This document shows positions 52,089 to 61,434 of a stretch of 64,000 nucleotides of DNA, one piece after another (position 1 is the stretch's first letter; the number at the start of each line of letters is the position of its first letter). The stretch is from contig JBJECG010000058.1 in assembly GCA_051870875.1 (NCBI GenBank), positions 1 through 64,000 of the forward strand. The letters run 5' to 3'. This DNA is from Aphodosoma sp051870875 (GTDB taxonomy: Bacteria; Bacteroidota; Bacteroidia; Bacteroidales; Paludibacteraceae). A program made the position numbers and the translations under genes. The notes below the pieces were generated by a model. It was not told where the DNA came from. It saw only the letters and a program-made list of their open reading frames with translations, and made no database searches.

Positions 52089-54151
52089 TGATTAAAGATA
52101 TAATCCAACATAATGAAATAGCAAAGGGGAACGAACGTGTAATTGATATTTTGCATCGTGATTTTCCCCAATGCTTTACCTCTGACGGAAAGTTCGATAT
52201 TGAACTTTTTAAGGGTATTGTAGCGGAATCTATACCCACGACCCACGAGGGATATTCGCTCCAATTCTTGGGTAAGAGTTATGCTTCATTAGTGGCAAGT
52301 ACTGACACCACCACTATCATCGTGCCGGATGAAGAACATAACTCAAAACCCGAAAATGTGGATAGTAAAAACATCTACATTAGCGGAGATAATCTTGATG
52401 CGCTCAAACATCTTCGCAATTCTTATTCTGAGTCTATAAAATGTATTTACATAGATCCTCCTTATAATACTGGCACGGATGGGTTTGTGTATAATGACAA
52501 TTTCAACTATACATCTGAACAATTGCAGAATCGTCTCGGCATCTCAGAAGAATCTGCTGCTCGTATACTTGAAATGACAACCAAAGGCTCTGCCTCACAT
52601 TCTGCGTGGCTTGCTTTTATGTTCCCACGCTTAATGCTTGCTCGTGATTTGCTTACTCCTGATGGTATTATTTTCATTTCCATCGATGATAATGAGCAAG
52701 CTAATCTAAAACTTTTATGTGATTCAATATTCGGCGAAGAAAACCTCCTCGCTCAAATTATAGTCCAAGCTAATAAACGTGGTCAGACCTATAAACAATT
52801 AGCAAAGACCCACGAGTATTTGCTAGTATATTCAAAAACTGAAGAAGTAATAGTACGCGAATTAATCAAGGAACTCAGTCAAGATACTAAAACGGATTCA
52901 GTTGGTGAATATACCGAAAGAGAGCTAAGAAACCGAAATCCAAAATACGGCAGATTCAATCGTCCCAACCTCTTTTATCCTATCTATGTTAACCCCGATA
53001 TTGTTGATGAGAACGGATATTCCCCCACATCTTTAGAGAGAAGTCTGGAATTTCCAATAGAGGTTTTCCCATATAACTCAGAAGGTGCTGAGAGTTGTTG
53101 GCGTTGGGGTACAAAAAAGTTCGCAAGTAACAATGATAGAGACTCAATGCATAGCAACGTGGTTGCACGCAAAAAGTCATCAGGAGAATATGGTATTTAT
53201 GAAAAATATCGTAAGGGCACATACAAAGCAAAAACAATATGGACAGATATTGAGATAATAGATGATGAAGATGATGAAGACTCTGTTGATTCTTTAATCT
53301 GGGATGAAACAGGTGTTATAACTGAACAAGGAACAACAGAACTCAAAAAATATGGCATGGGGGATTTATTCGATTTCCCCAAGCCCACTTATCTCCTTAA
53401 AAAGATTCTATCTATTGGCTCTGATTTGGATTCAATATGCCTCGATTTTTTCTCTGGATCTGGAACATTAGCGGATGCTGTATTTCAATTAAATGCTGTT
53501 AAGGGGAATCGACGCTATATTGCCGTACAACTTCCGTTAAACTTGCAAGACAAATACAAGCATGCTTCATCATCCGACAAACCAAAAATTAAGAAAGTTT
53601 TAGACTTTTTAGAGGCGTATCATTATCCCTCTACGCTTGATTACATTGGCTTTGAACGAATCATACGCGCTGCTAATAAAATCAAAGAATCTTTCCTGGG
53701 ATTCAAAGGGGATCTCGGCTTTAAGCATTATACACTTAAGGAACCGAATGATCAGACTCTTGTAAAATTAGAAGACTTTAATCCACACGCTTTTTTTGCA
53801 GACAACATTCTCAATGAATTTGGGAAAGATACTGTTCTATGCACTTGGGCGCTCCGAGACGGTTATGGACTTGACGCAGAAATAACTCCGATAGACCTCA
53901 ACGGTTACACGGCTTATTTGTGTGGCAGACATCTTTATTTTGTCACGCCAAATCTTCTTAATTACGGTGGCCCGGACCCGATAGTCGCCTTGATTGAACG
54001 ATACTCAAACGACAAGTATTTCAAACCTGAAAACATCGTCTTATTCGGTTATTCCTTTACTTATACGGAAACCGAAGCGTTGAGAAAAAATCTGCTGCCT
54101 CTAAGGGATGGCATTAAAAATCTCAAAGTAAATCTTGATATTCGTTACTGA
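52088..54151 (+). CDS. mod: Type III restriction system methyltransferase (Mod)
   Basis: 687-residue N6-adenine methyltransferase and specificity subunit of a type III system. DPPYNTG at 123-129 is the catalytic motif IV, and FFSGSGT near 454-460 is the SAM motif I; this order makes it a beta-class enzyme as usual for Mod. The region between (about 230-430) is the likely target-recognition part, and includes an acidic run DDEDDEDS. Recognition sequence cannot be told. The stop is 2 bp before res. Confidence 0.92.
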   Translation: MIKDIIQHNEIAKGNERVIDILHRDFPQCFTSDGKFDIELFKGIVAESIPTTHEGYSLQFLGKSYASLVASTDTTTIIVPDEEHNSKPENVDSKNIYISGDNLDALKHLRNSYSESIKCIYIDPPYNTGTDGFVYNDNFNYTSEQLQNRLGISEESAARILEMTTKGSASHSAWLAFMFPRLMLARDLLTPDGIIFISIDDNEQANLKLLCDSIFGEENLLAQIIVQANKRGQTYKQLAKTHEYLLVYSKTEEVIVRELIKELSQDTKTDSVGEYTERELRNRNPKYGRFNRPNLFYPIYVNPDIVDENGYSPTSLERSLEFPIEVFPYNSEGAESCWRWGTKKFASNNDRDSMHSNVVARKKSSGEYGIYEKYRKGTYKAKTIWTDIEIIDDEDDEDSVDSLIWDETGVITEQGTTELKKYGMGDLFDFPKPTYLLKKILSIGSDLDSICLDFFSGSGTLADAVFQLNAVKGNRRYIAVQLPLNLQDKYKHASSSDKPKIKKVLDFLEAYHYPSTLDYIGFERIIRAANKIKESFLGFKGDLGFKHYTLKEPNDQTLVKLEDFNPHAFFADNILNEFGKDTVLCTWALRDGYGLDAEITPIDLNGYTAYLCGRHLYFVTPNLLNYGGPDPIVALIERYSNDKYFKPENIVLFGYSFTYTETEALRKNLLPLRDGIKNLKVNLDIRY

Positions 54152-54153
54152 CT

Positions 54154-57093
54154 ATGGAACTAATTCTTCAAGGCGACCTCCCACATCAAACTCGCCCGGT
54201 CAGTGCGATTGCAGATGTGTTCGCAAATGTTCCTTTTGAAAAAATGGACATTTGCGCCAATCCTGTGTTTGATTTATCTTCTGAAAATATCAGTAACAAT
54301 ATTATTTCTATTAAGGCCGACCCTGACAATAATGTGCCCGAGTCTCAACGAAATAATGTTGTTACAGACATTCCGCTGGGCCTTGATATAAGGATGGAAA
54401 CAGGTACGGGTAAAACCTATGTCTATACCCGCACCATCTTTGAGCTGCATAAAAGATATGGGATTTCAAAATTTATAATAATTGTCCCGACTCTCCCAAT
54501 CAAAGCCGGTGTTAAATCGTTCCTTTCAGAAGCCTATGTAAGTCAACATTTTGCCGACACCCTCGGCTACGATGCCAAGATAGAACTTTCGGTTGTTACC
54601 CCTATGAAAACGAAGAAAGGTAAACGATATTTCCCGTCTTCTGTTCGCTCGTATATCGGGGGTAACTTAGATGATAAAATTCAAGTCCTGCTTGTTAATC
54701 AGGCACTTATTTCTTCTGCAAAAGTCTTAAGCCGAGAGGACTATGACACATCTGTTTGTGATTTCTTCCGTCCTTTTGATGCCCTACGCAGTACACGGCC
54801 TTTCGTAATTATTGACGAACCTCATAAATTTGACAAGGCCAATGTTACTTATAAAACCATCGTGAAAGAACTCGCACCACAATGCATCATTCGTTTTGGT
54901 GCAACGTTCCCAACCAAAACACAAGGCAGAGGGAAAAACAAAATAGAAGTCGATGACTATGCAAATCTATTGTTTGATCTGACGGCAAAAGATGCTTTCG
55001 ACCAAAACCTTATTAAAGGGGTTGCGAAAGAACATCTTGAGATTCCAGATGTCAGCGAAGAAAAGATCAAAGTCATGTCTACAACAAAAGGGACGAGTGT
55101 CATTTTACGCCATACAAACGCTCGTAACTCCGTAACTCGTGAATTATCTATCGGAGAGCCTTTGAGCCTTATCTCGGCTGATTTTGCAGGGCTGACTATA
55201 AGCGAAATTGGCAAAGACAGTATTGTATTAAGCAATTCGCAAGAGAAGAAAGTCGGAGAGGAGTTCGCTGTTGACGCTTACAGCGTTTCTTATCAGGAAC
55301 AAATGCTCAGACTCGCACTTAAACGGCATTTTGAAACTGAGCGAGAAAATTTCTCCAGACCTATTCGCATTAAAACTCTTGCCTTGTTTTTCATTGACAG
55401 CATCCAGTCTTTCAGAGGAAACCAAAATGGCGAGGGTGCATGGTTGCGTGAATTGTTCGAAAAGTTATTAGCTGAACAGTTGGACTATGAACTATCCTTA
55501 CCATGCAGTGATGATTACAAGGCTTATCTTCTGTCAACCAAAGCAAACATATCAGCCTCTATTGCAGGTTATTTCGCGCAAGATGCCGATGAAAGCGAAG
55601 CGGGCATTGCCAACGAAGTTGACGCTATCCTCCATAAAAAGAAAGAACTGCTTTCGTTTGATGGAGAATTAGGCATTTGTCGTTTTCTGTTTTCCAAGTG
55701 GACTTTGAGAGAAGGCTGGGATAATCCGAATGTTTTTACCATAGCGAAATTACGCAGTAGTGGCAGTGAAATTAGTAAATTGCAGGAAGTCGGTCGCGGC
55801 TTTCGCCTCCCGGTTGATGAATTAGGTAATCGAATTAGCAATGAGCAATTCTTACTTAACTATATCATTGACTTCACCGAAAAGGATTTTGCTTCAAAAC
55901 TTGTTGCTGAAATCAACGGGCAAAGACATGAGGTCATCACAAACATTCCGCGTGCTCTCCTTGTGTCTGTTGCCACTAAGCGAGGAAGTAGTGAAATGGA
56001 ACTTATGATGGAGCTTTATCGGAAAGGCTACATTATAGACTCCGACCGCACAATCAATACTTCTAAACTCTTTGATTTGTATGCCGAATATCCCGAATTT
56101 AACACGTCCGGACTTGTTGGGAACAAAGTCAAAGACCGTAACGCTAAAGCGACTAAAGAGATTAAAATACGTCCGGCCCGGTATGCCGAACTTCGCCAGT
56201 TATGGGAAGAATTGAACCATAAATATATCATCTTCTTTGAGAAGGAAGTTGATAAACTTGTCGAGGATTCTTTATTAAAAATCCTCGATGACGGAGTATT
56301 CTCTAATCAGGTAATCAATAGTATTCGCGAACAAGTAGGAATACAGGATGGCACCGCTGTGGTGATGGAGTCTGCCGGAACCCAACAATTATTTAACGGT
56401 AAGCACATCCCTTATCGCGATTTTCTCAAGCGGGCTAACCGTAACACATCTGTACCCATAATATCGCTTCACCGTGCTATTGTTAGTTATTCGAAATTAG
56501 CGCCGTTTAGTGATGACTTTATTAACGAAACATCCCTTACAAGGTTTGTCAACAAATTCAACGAATGGCGCTCAGAGCATTTGCAAGGACGGTTCAGTTA
56601 CCGCAGGGCGACCACTAATGCAACTGAAACAGCCCTTTCTAAAGCTGACGGGACTCCCAAAAAGGTCATAACTCAGGGGTTAGTTGGCATTCACATGGAT
56701 TATGGTATCGTATCGGATAAATTCCTGTATGACTCCATAGTGTACGATTCTCCGCTTGAACGCGAGAATGTCTTGGCTGATATTGATGAAGTTATCGTTT
56801 ATGGTAAAATTCCGAGAAAGAGTATTTCTATACCGACCATTGCCGATAGTAGTTATAGCCCTGACTTTATGTATGTTGTCAAGAAATCCAATGGCGATCA
56901 TGAGTTAAACATAGTGGTTGAAACAAAATCTGTTGAGAACGAAACTGAATTGCGTGGAAATGAGAAGATCAAAATTTCATGCGCTGAGCGTTTCTTTGAG
57001 CAACTTAAGCTTGATGGCTATTCAGTACACTTTCGCAAACAGCTAAATCATAAGTCGATGCTTCAAATTGTAAAAGAAATTGCTAATTCATAA
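54154..57093 (+). CDS. res: Type III restriction system nuclease/helicase (Res)
   Basis: 979 residues. N-terminal SF2 helicase: Walker A METGTGKT (81-88), IIDEPHKF with the DEPH box at 221-224, FGATFPTKT, and motifs V-VI in REGWDNPNVF and QEVGRGFRLPV. C-terminal nuclease of the PD-(D/E)xK type: PD at 903-904 and VETKS with Glu923 and Lys925. All catalytic residues are present, so active Res is likely. It works with Mod, cutting unmethylated DNA away from paired sites. Confidence 0.93.
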   Translation: MELILQGDLPHQTRPVSAIADVFANVPFEKMDICANPVFDLSSENISNNIISIKADPDNNVPESQRNNVVTDIPLGLDIRMETGTGKTYVYTRTIFELHKRYGISKFIIIVPTLPIKAGVKSFLSEAYVSQHFADTLGYDAKIELSVVTPMKTKKGKRYFPSSVRSYIGGNLDDKIQVLLVNQALISSAKVLSREDYDTSVCDFFRPFDALRSTRPFVIIDEPHKFDKANVTYKTIVKELAPQCIIRFGATFPTKTQGRGKNKIEVDDYANLLFDLTAKDAFDQNLIKGVAKEHLEIPDVSEEKIKVMSTTKGTSVILRHTNARNSVTRELSIGEPLSLISADFAGLTISEIGKDSIVLSNSQEKKVGEEFAVDAYSVSYQEQMLRLALKRHFETERENFSRPIRIKTLALFFIDSIQSFRGNQNGEGAWLRELFEKLLAEQLDYELSLPCSDDYKAYLLSTKANISASIAGYFAQDADESEAGIANEVDAILHKKKELLSFDGELGICRFLFSKWTLREGWDNPNVFTIAKLRSSGSEISKLQEVGRGFRLPVDELGNRISNEQFLLNYIIDFTEKDFASKLVAEINGQRHEVITNIPRALLVSVATKRGSSEMELMMELYRKGYIIDSDRTINTSKLFDLYAEYPEFNTSGLVGNKVKDRNAKATKEIKIRPARYAELRQLWEELNHKYIIFFEKEVDKLVEDSLLKILDDGVFSNQVINSIREQVGIQDGTAVVMESAGTQQLFNGKHIPYRDFLKRANRNTSVPIISLHRAIVSYSKLAPFSDDFINETSLTRFVNKFNEWRSEHLQGRFSYRRATTNATETALSKADGTPKKVITQGLVGIHMDYGIVSDKFLYDSIVYDSPLERENVLADIDEVIVYGKIPRKSISIPTIADSSYSPDFMYVVKKSNGDHELNIVVETKSVENETELRGNEKIKISCAERFFEQLKLDGYSVHFRKQLNHKSMLQIVKEIANS

Positions 57094-57097
57094 AAAC

Positions 57098-58390
57098 ATG
57101 AAGCAAGAGATAAAATATATACCAATCAAAGATCTTGTACTGTGGACAGAAAACCCACGAGATCCTATCTCACCCAATGCATCCGATCAGGATGTGGTAA
57201 ATCGCGCATTGTTGAACAATGACGGCACTTGGGATATTGAAAAACTTGCCAAAAATATGGGTGAGTTCTATGACTTTAGTGAACTTCCAACTGTCGTGTA
57301 CGAAGATGGCAAGCCTATCGTTTATGATGGTAACCGACGAGTCATTTTGGGCAAGATTTACCATGGCTTAGTTATATCTACTATAAACACAGAATCGCTT
57401 CCTGAGTTTCCCGCAGAAATCCCGTGCAATGTTTGTGATAAGGCACTTGCCCTAAAAAGTATTCTTAGAAAGCATGGAGATTCTGGAAGCTGGAAACCTT
57501 TAGAACGAGATTACTTTGTAAACAAATACCATCTTGGAGGGAAAAGCGACTTTCTAATCATCGAAGAATGTACGGGCATTATATCAGAGAACCCGATATT
57601 AAATAAAGGTTTTGTTAAAAAGGAAATATTTAATCCTTCTAATCTAACCAAACTAGGCATCAAGATTGAAGGCGGGGTTCTTTTTACAAAGCATTCTAAA
57701 AACGAATTGCGTGCAATTTTTGACGATATTATCAATAAGATAATTGAAGAAAAAATCACAACACGTACTTCGAGAGGTAAGAGTTTTGACGTATTAGACC
57801 AAGAAACCAAAGGTATTATAGAGAATAATCATGATAAAGATTATTCTTTGGCACCACATTTAGCAACAGAAAAGAACAAGACTGGTTCCGCGACCGGCAC
57901 GGAATCTATTAATACACCTACTGCTCAGTGCATTACTGTTCGTCGTAAAACCAAACGTATCGCAGAACCTGAAATTCCTTTCTTTGGTGAGACATTGTGC
58001 TTAAAAGCCGGGAATGTGAACAATCTATATCGAGACATCTTAGAACTACATCAATTTTACAAGACTCACAAGTTACCTAAATCTTTTTCAGCATTACTTA
58101 GAATGGCCCTTCGTCTGCTTTGTGAAACAGCAAAGTCTTCACGAAAAAGCGATGATATAAAAAAGTATATAGATAAGTATTTTGATGATGCGAAAAAACT
58201 CCTAAATCAAGATGTGAAAACTTTTTTAAGCAACCAAAATGTTAAAAAGGAAACACTGCCTCAGTTATTGCATACGGGAGCGCACAATTATTGCAGCTCT
58301 CAGAACTATGAACAAACTTTAGCTATTTCTATAATTTTAGGGGCGATGTTAAATTTGTCTCACGGCAAAGCAACTAAAAAAGAAGTATGA
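57098..58390 (+). CDS. ParB/sulfiredoxin-fold protein of the defence island
   Basis: 430 residues from ATG 57098. The N-terminal ~130 residues look ParB-like: YIPIKDLVLWTENPRDP, then LPTVVYEDGKPIVYDGNRRV with DGNRR at 77-81 where ParB box II lies. The middle has a KTRTSRGKSF-like basic stretch and a linker. The C-terminal ~130 residues are a helical domain (SALLRMALRLLCETAKSS, LLHTGAHNY, ISIILGAMLNLSHGK) that I do not recognise; a HEPN-like fold is conceivable. ParB folds in phage and island proteins can bind nucleotides and act on DNA, and are sometimes fused to methylases. It overlaps the next gene, a Dam-type methylase, by 4 bases. Confidence 0.65.
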   Translation: MKQEIKYIPIKDLVLWTENPRDPISPNASDQDVVNRALLNNDGTWDIEKLAKNMGEFYDFSELPTVVYEDGKPIVYDGNRRVILGKIYHGLVISTINTESLPEFPAEIPCNVCDKALALKSILRKHGDSGSWKPLERDYFVNKYHLGGKSDFLIIEECTGIISENPILNKGFVKKEIFNPSNLTKLGIKIEGGVLFTKHSKNELRAIFDDIINKIIEEKITTRTSRGKSFDVLDQETKGIIENNHDKDYSLAPHLATEKNKTGSATGTESINTPTAQCITVRRKTKRIAEPEIPFFGETLCLKAGNVNNLYRDILELHQFYKTHKLPKSFSALLRMALRLLCETAKSSRKSDDIKKYIDKYFDDAKKLLNQDVKTFLSNQNVKKETLPQLLHTGAHNYCSSQNYEQTLAISIILGAMLNLSHGKATKKEV

Positions 58391-59253
58391 GTGGTAGATT
58401 ATATTCTCCTTTAAGATACCCCGGAGGTAAAAATTGTATATTCAAATTCTTATCAAATCTATTTTATGAGAACGATTTGATAGGAATCGAATATGCTGAA
58501 CCTTATGCCGGAGGCGCAGGATTGGCTCTTCATCTACTAATGGATGGTTATGTGTCTAAAATTCATCTTAATGACCTCGATGAATGGGTGTATGCTTTTT
58601 GGTATACAATTCTTAACAACAAAGATGAATTTTGTGCTTGGCTAAGGAATGTTGAGATTAACATTGAGACTTGGCGCGCTTACAAAAGTATGCTTTCCCA
58701 ATCCCGATTCCTTACAATATTTGAAAAAGCGCAAGTATTTTTCTTTTTAAATAGGACAAATGTATCAGGTGTTATTAAAGGAGGTGTCATTGGTGGAATT
58801 TCACAAGAAGGCAACTATAAAATTAATGCCAGATTTAATAAAACAGACCTTATTGATAGGATTGAAAAAATTTATCAACGAAGGCAGAGTATTGAGATTT
58901 ATAATTTAGATGGGATAGTTTTTCTAAAGCAGATGAACAGAAAACATCGTGATATATTCATTTATATTGATCCACCTTATGTTGTAAAAGGTTCTAATTT
59001 ATACTTAAATTTTTATACGGAATCTGATCACGCTGCACTTGCTGAAATGGTAAAAAAACTCCGAAAAGAATGGCTTATCTCATATGATAATTGTGATTTG
59101 ATAAATTCATTATATTATTCTTATGATAGAATTTCGTATAAATTAGCTCAAGGGACATCGAATAAAATTGGGGAAGAAATGCTTATTTTTCCTAAAGACC
59201 TTTTATTTAATGAATCCCTATCGGAACTCTCAATACCAATGCTTTTAGAATAA
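58387..59253 (+). CDS. Dam-type D12 class adenine-N6 DNA methyltransferase
   Basis: 288-residue alpha-group methyltransferase. LRYPGGK at the start, motif I EPYAGGAGLAL at 38-48, and catalytic motif IV DPPY at 195-198. Complete length for the DpnIIA/Dam family. Specificity is not determined; GATC is common for the family but unproven here. ATGA overlap with the ParB-like gene implies linked translation. No partner restriction enzyme is adjacent, so it is either an orphan or works with the ParB-like protein. Confidence 0.88.
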   Translation: MSGRLYSPLRYPGGKNCIFKFLSNLFYENDLIGIEYAEPYAGGAGLALHLLMDGYVSKIHLNDLDEWVYAFWYTILNNKDEFCAWLRNVEINIETWRAYKSMLSQSRFLTIFEKAQVFFFLNRTNVSGVIKGGVIGGISQEGNYKINARFNKTDLIDRIEKIYQRRQSIEIYNLDGIVFLKQMNRKHRDIFIYIDPPYVVKGSNLYLNFYTESDHAALAEMVKKLRKEWLISYDNCDLINSLYYSYDRISYKLAQGTSNKIGEEMLIFPKDLLFNESLSELSIPMLLE

Positions 59254-59282
59254 CATACTTGAACCAATGTAAATTTTAAATT

Positions 59283-60860
59283 ATGACAGAGCAAGAATTA
59301 CTTCAGATGCGAGACTTGGCTGAGGCCGGACAGGTGCAATTTAAAGAGCGAGCCAACGACCGCTACGATATCGGCTGTGAGATGGTGGCGTTCAGCAACT
59401 CTCGCGGTGGACGGCTTGTTATTGGTATCAATGACAAATCTGGAGCTATTAATGCCCTGTCCTATCTAGAGTTGCAGGAAACGACCAATCTGCTTACGAG
59501 TATTGCATCGGAGAATGTAATTCCTAATGTTTTGATAGATGTGGATAATGTGCCTACTTCCGGAGGTGCAGTTGTTGTTGTCACGATTCCCGAGGGAAAG
59601 AATAAGCCCTATCACGACAACAAGGGGATTATATGGGTAAAGAATGGTGCTGACAAGCGTAAAGTGTTTGACAACTCGGAACTTGCCGAGATGATGAGCG
59701 AATGCGGCAGTTTTGCACCCGATGAGGCTGCAGTATCTAATGCCACAATTGATGACCTTGACGCAGATACCATCAAACTTTATTTAATGAGCCGCTTTGC
59801 GCCGGTATTCAAAGGAAAGAATATTGACGAATTGAATATGAAGGATTATTCACTTGACGCAATGGCTGAGTCTGTTATAAAAGGAACGACTATCGGAAAA
59901 TTGCTCCAGAATCTCCGTTTTATTCGTCCTGATGGAAAAATAACCGTTGCTGCTATGCTGTTATTCGGCAAATACACTCAGCGTTGGCTACCTGTTATGA
60001 CAGCAAAGTGTATCAGCTATATCGGGAATTCAATAGGTGGTACACAATTCCGTGACAAAATGCACGATATGGAGATTGAGGGCAATCTGCTCCATCAGTT
60101 CCGTACTATTATGAACTTCTTTACCCGGAATCTGCGCAAGGTGCAGGTCGAAAAGGACTTCAATTCCATCGGCGAACTGGAAATACCCTATGAAAGCCTT
60201 ACTGAGTATGTTGTCAACGCACTCGTACACCGATCGCTGAATATTAAGTCTCCGATTCGGATCTTCATATTTGACAATCGTGTGGAAATTCACAGCCCTG
60301 GAACTTTACCTAATGGATTGACTATAGACGATATTAAGAACGGCACATCAATGCCTCGCAATATGTTCTTGTTCACGAATGCCAACTACCTATTGCCTTA
60401 TACAGGAGCCGGAAGTGGTGTGCGCCGTGCGCTTGAATACAATCCAAATGCTGTTTTCTTCAATGGTGTCGAAGACAAAGAAATTACCCATGCCTCCAAC
60501 GAGTTTGTCATTACCATACCCCGTAATAGTAACCAAGCACACCCCGAGAGTAACTTGATTACCAACGAAAGTAACCAAGTTATAGATACGAACAATGAGA
60601 AAAGTAACCAAGCTGATGGAAAAAGTAACCAACTTCGCACAAACTTAGTTACTCGCAAATTAACCAAGAAAGAAGATTATATAAGAAACTTCTGTTCAGT
60701 ACCGAGAACAGCACAAGAGATTATGGATAGACTGAAAATTACCAATCAATCCAAAAACCGACAGAAGTATATTACTTCCTTAATAGAAATAGGGGTTCTT
60801 GAGCGTACCATTCCCGAAAAGCCCAATGACCCCAATCAAAAATATCGTCGCAAAAAATAA
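59283..60860 (+). CDS. AlbA_2/Schlafen-type ATP-binding regulator
   Basis: 525 residues. AlbA_2 domain at about 15-130 (VQFKERAND, SNSRGGRLVIGI, GIIWVKNGADKRKV), a GHKL-type ATPase part at about 290-400 (LTEYVVNALVHRSLN, IFDNRVEIHSPGTLPNGL, TGAGSGVRRAL) and a C-terminal winged helix (RTAQEIMDRLKITNQSK). A linker at about 416-455 repeats SNQ several times. Such proteins are frequent beside restriction systems and toxin modules in Bacteroidota; some are regulators, some defence effectors. GC content is higher than in the genes just upstream, so it may be a separate arrival. Confidence 0.78.
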   Translation: MTEQELLQMRDLAEAGQVQFKERANDRYDIGCEMVAFSNSRGGRLVIGINDKSGAINALSYLELQETTNLLTSIASENVIPNVLIDVDNVPTSGGAVVVVTIPEGKNKPYHDNKGIIWVKNGADKRKVFDNSELAEMMSECGSFAPDEAAVSNATIDDLDADTIKLYLMSRFAPVFKGKNIDELNMKDYSLDAMAESVIKGTTIGKLLQNLRFIRPDGKITVAAMLLFGKYTQRWLPVMTAKCISYIGNSIGGTQFRDKMHDMEIEGNLLHQFRTIMNFFTRNLRKVQVEKDFNSIGELEIPYESLTEYVVNALVHRSLNIKSPIRIFIFDNRVEIHSPGTLPNGLTIDDIKNGTSMPRNMFLFTNANYLLPYTGAGSGVRRALEYNPNAVFFNGVEDKEITHASNEFVITIPRNSNQAHPESNLITNESNQVIDTNNEKSNQADGKSNQLRTNLVTRKLTKKEDYIRNFCSVPRTAQEIMDRLKITNQSKNRQKYITSLIEIGVLERTIPEKPNDPNQKYRRKK

Positions 60861-60869
60861 TTCGAAATG

Positions 60870-60899
60870 GGGACTATCTGAAGGTTGGCAGATAGTCCC
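60870..60899. terminator. Hairpin between the AlbA_2 gene and the relaxase remnant
   Basis: GGGACTATCTG (60870-60880) pairs perfectly with CAGATAGTCCC (60889-60899). On the minus strand a T-run (TTATTTTTTG) follows a few bases later, so it best terminates the leftward remnant; it may also end the AlbA_2 gene. Confidence 0.7.
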
Positions 60900-60912
60900 T
60901 AAATCTGATAGA

Positions 60913-61434
60913 TTACAGTTTCATTCCCCTCTTGCGTTTGGCTTTCTTCTTCCTACGAAGTATTTCCGCCATTTCCTGATTGGCTTCCGCATCGGCGGCA
61001 TTGTAGGAAGAATTGCCGTTCAGCAGCCCTAATGAGCCACTGAAAAACTCGCCGTGTCCAGTGACGGACGGTGTTTGGATATTAGCCTGTCCCAATCTAT
61101 TGTCGTTTGCAGCTGATGCCAGTCCCATGTATTCCTCACGTCTGTTGCGCTGCAACACCGCGTCAATCTTGGAATAGCTGAAACGCCTGTCCACCTTGGA
61201 ACCGTTGAAACGGTAGCCGTTCTTTGTGAAGACCACGCCCTGTATTTTGCTCGTCTGCACTTTTTGTTTGAAATGCGTTTCCACTCCCTGCCGCTTCAGG
61301 TTGGCAACAAGCACATTCCAGTTGCCGCACTTGCCGACTTCCGTTTTGAGTATGTCGTAAAGTTCATACTTCGTTCTGTCCGGCTCTTTCAGACGGTTGC
61401 GTTTGACATTATCCTTTCCATTTGCCATGTGCAA
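60913..61434 (-). pseudogene. Relaxase/mobilization protein, C-terminal fragment
   Basis: About 173 residues resembling the end of MobB-type relaxases of Bacteroides mobilizable elements: KEPDRTKYELYDILKTEVGK, QGVVFTKNGYRFNGSKVDR and a basic tail RRKKKAKRKRG. The catalytic N-terminal half, with its HUH motif, is missing. It is joined at about 61425-61440 to an integrase N-terminus in another frame, so an internal deletion removed both the rest of the integrase and the start of the relaxase. Confidence 0.6.

Noticed and set aside
60529..60652. Regular AGTAACCAA repeats as CRISPR-like DNA
   Set aside because: They are in frame within the AlbA_2 gene and encode a repetitive linker.
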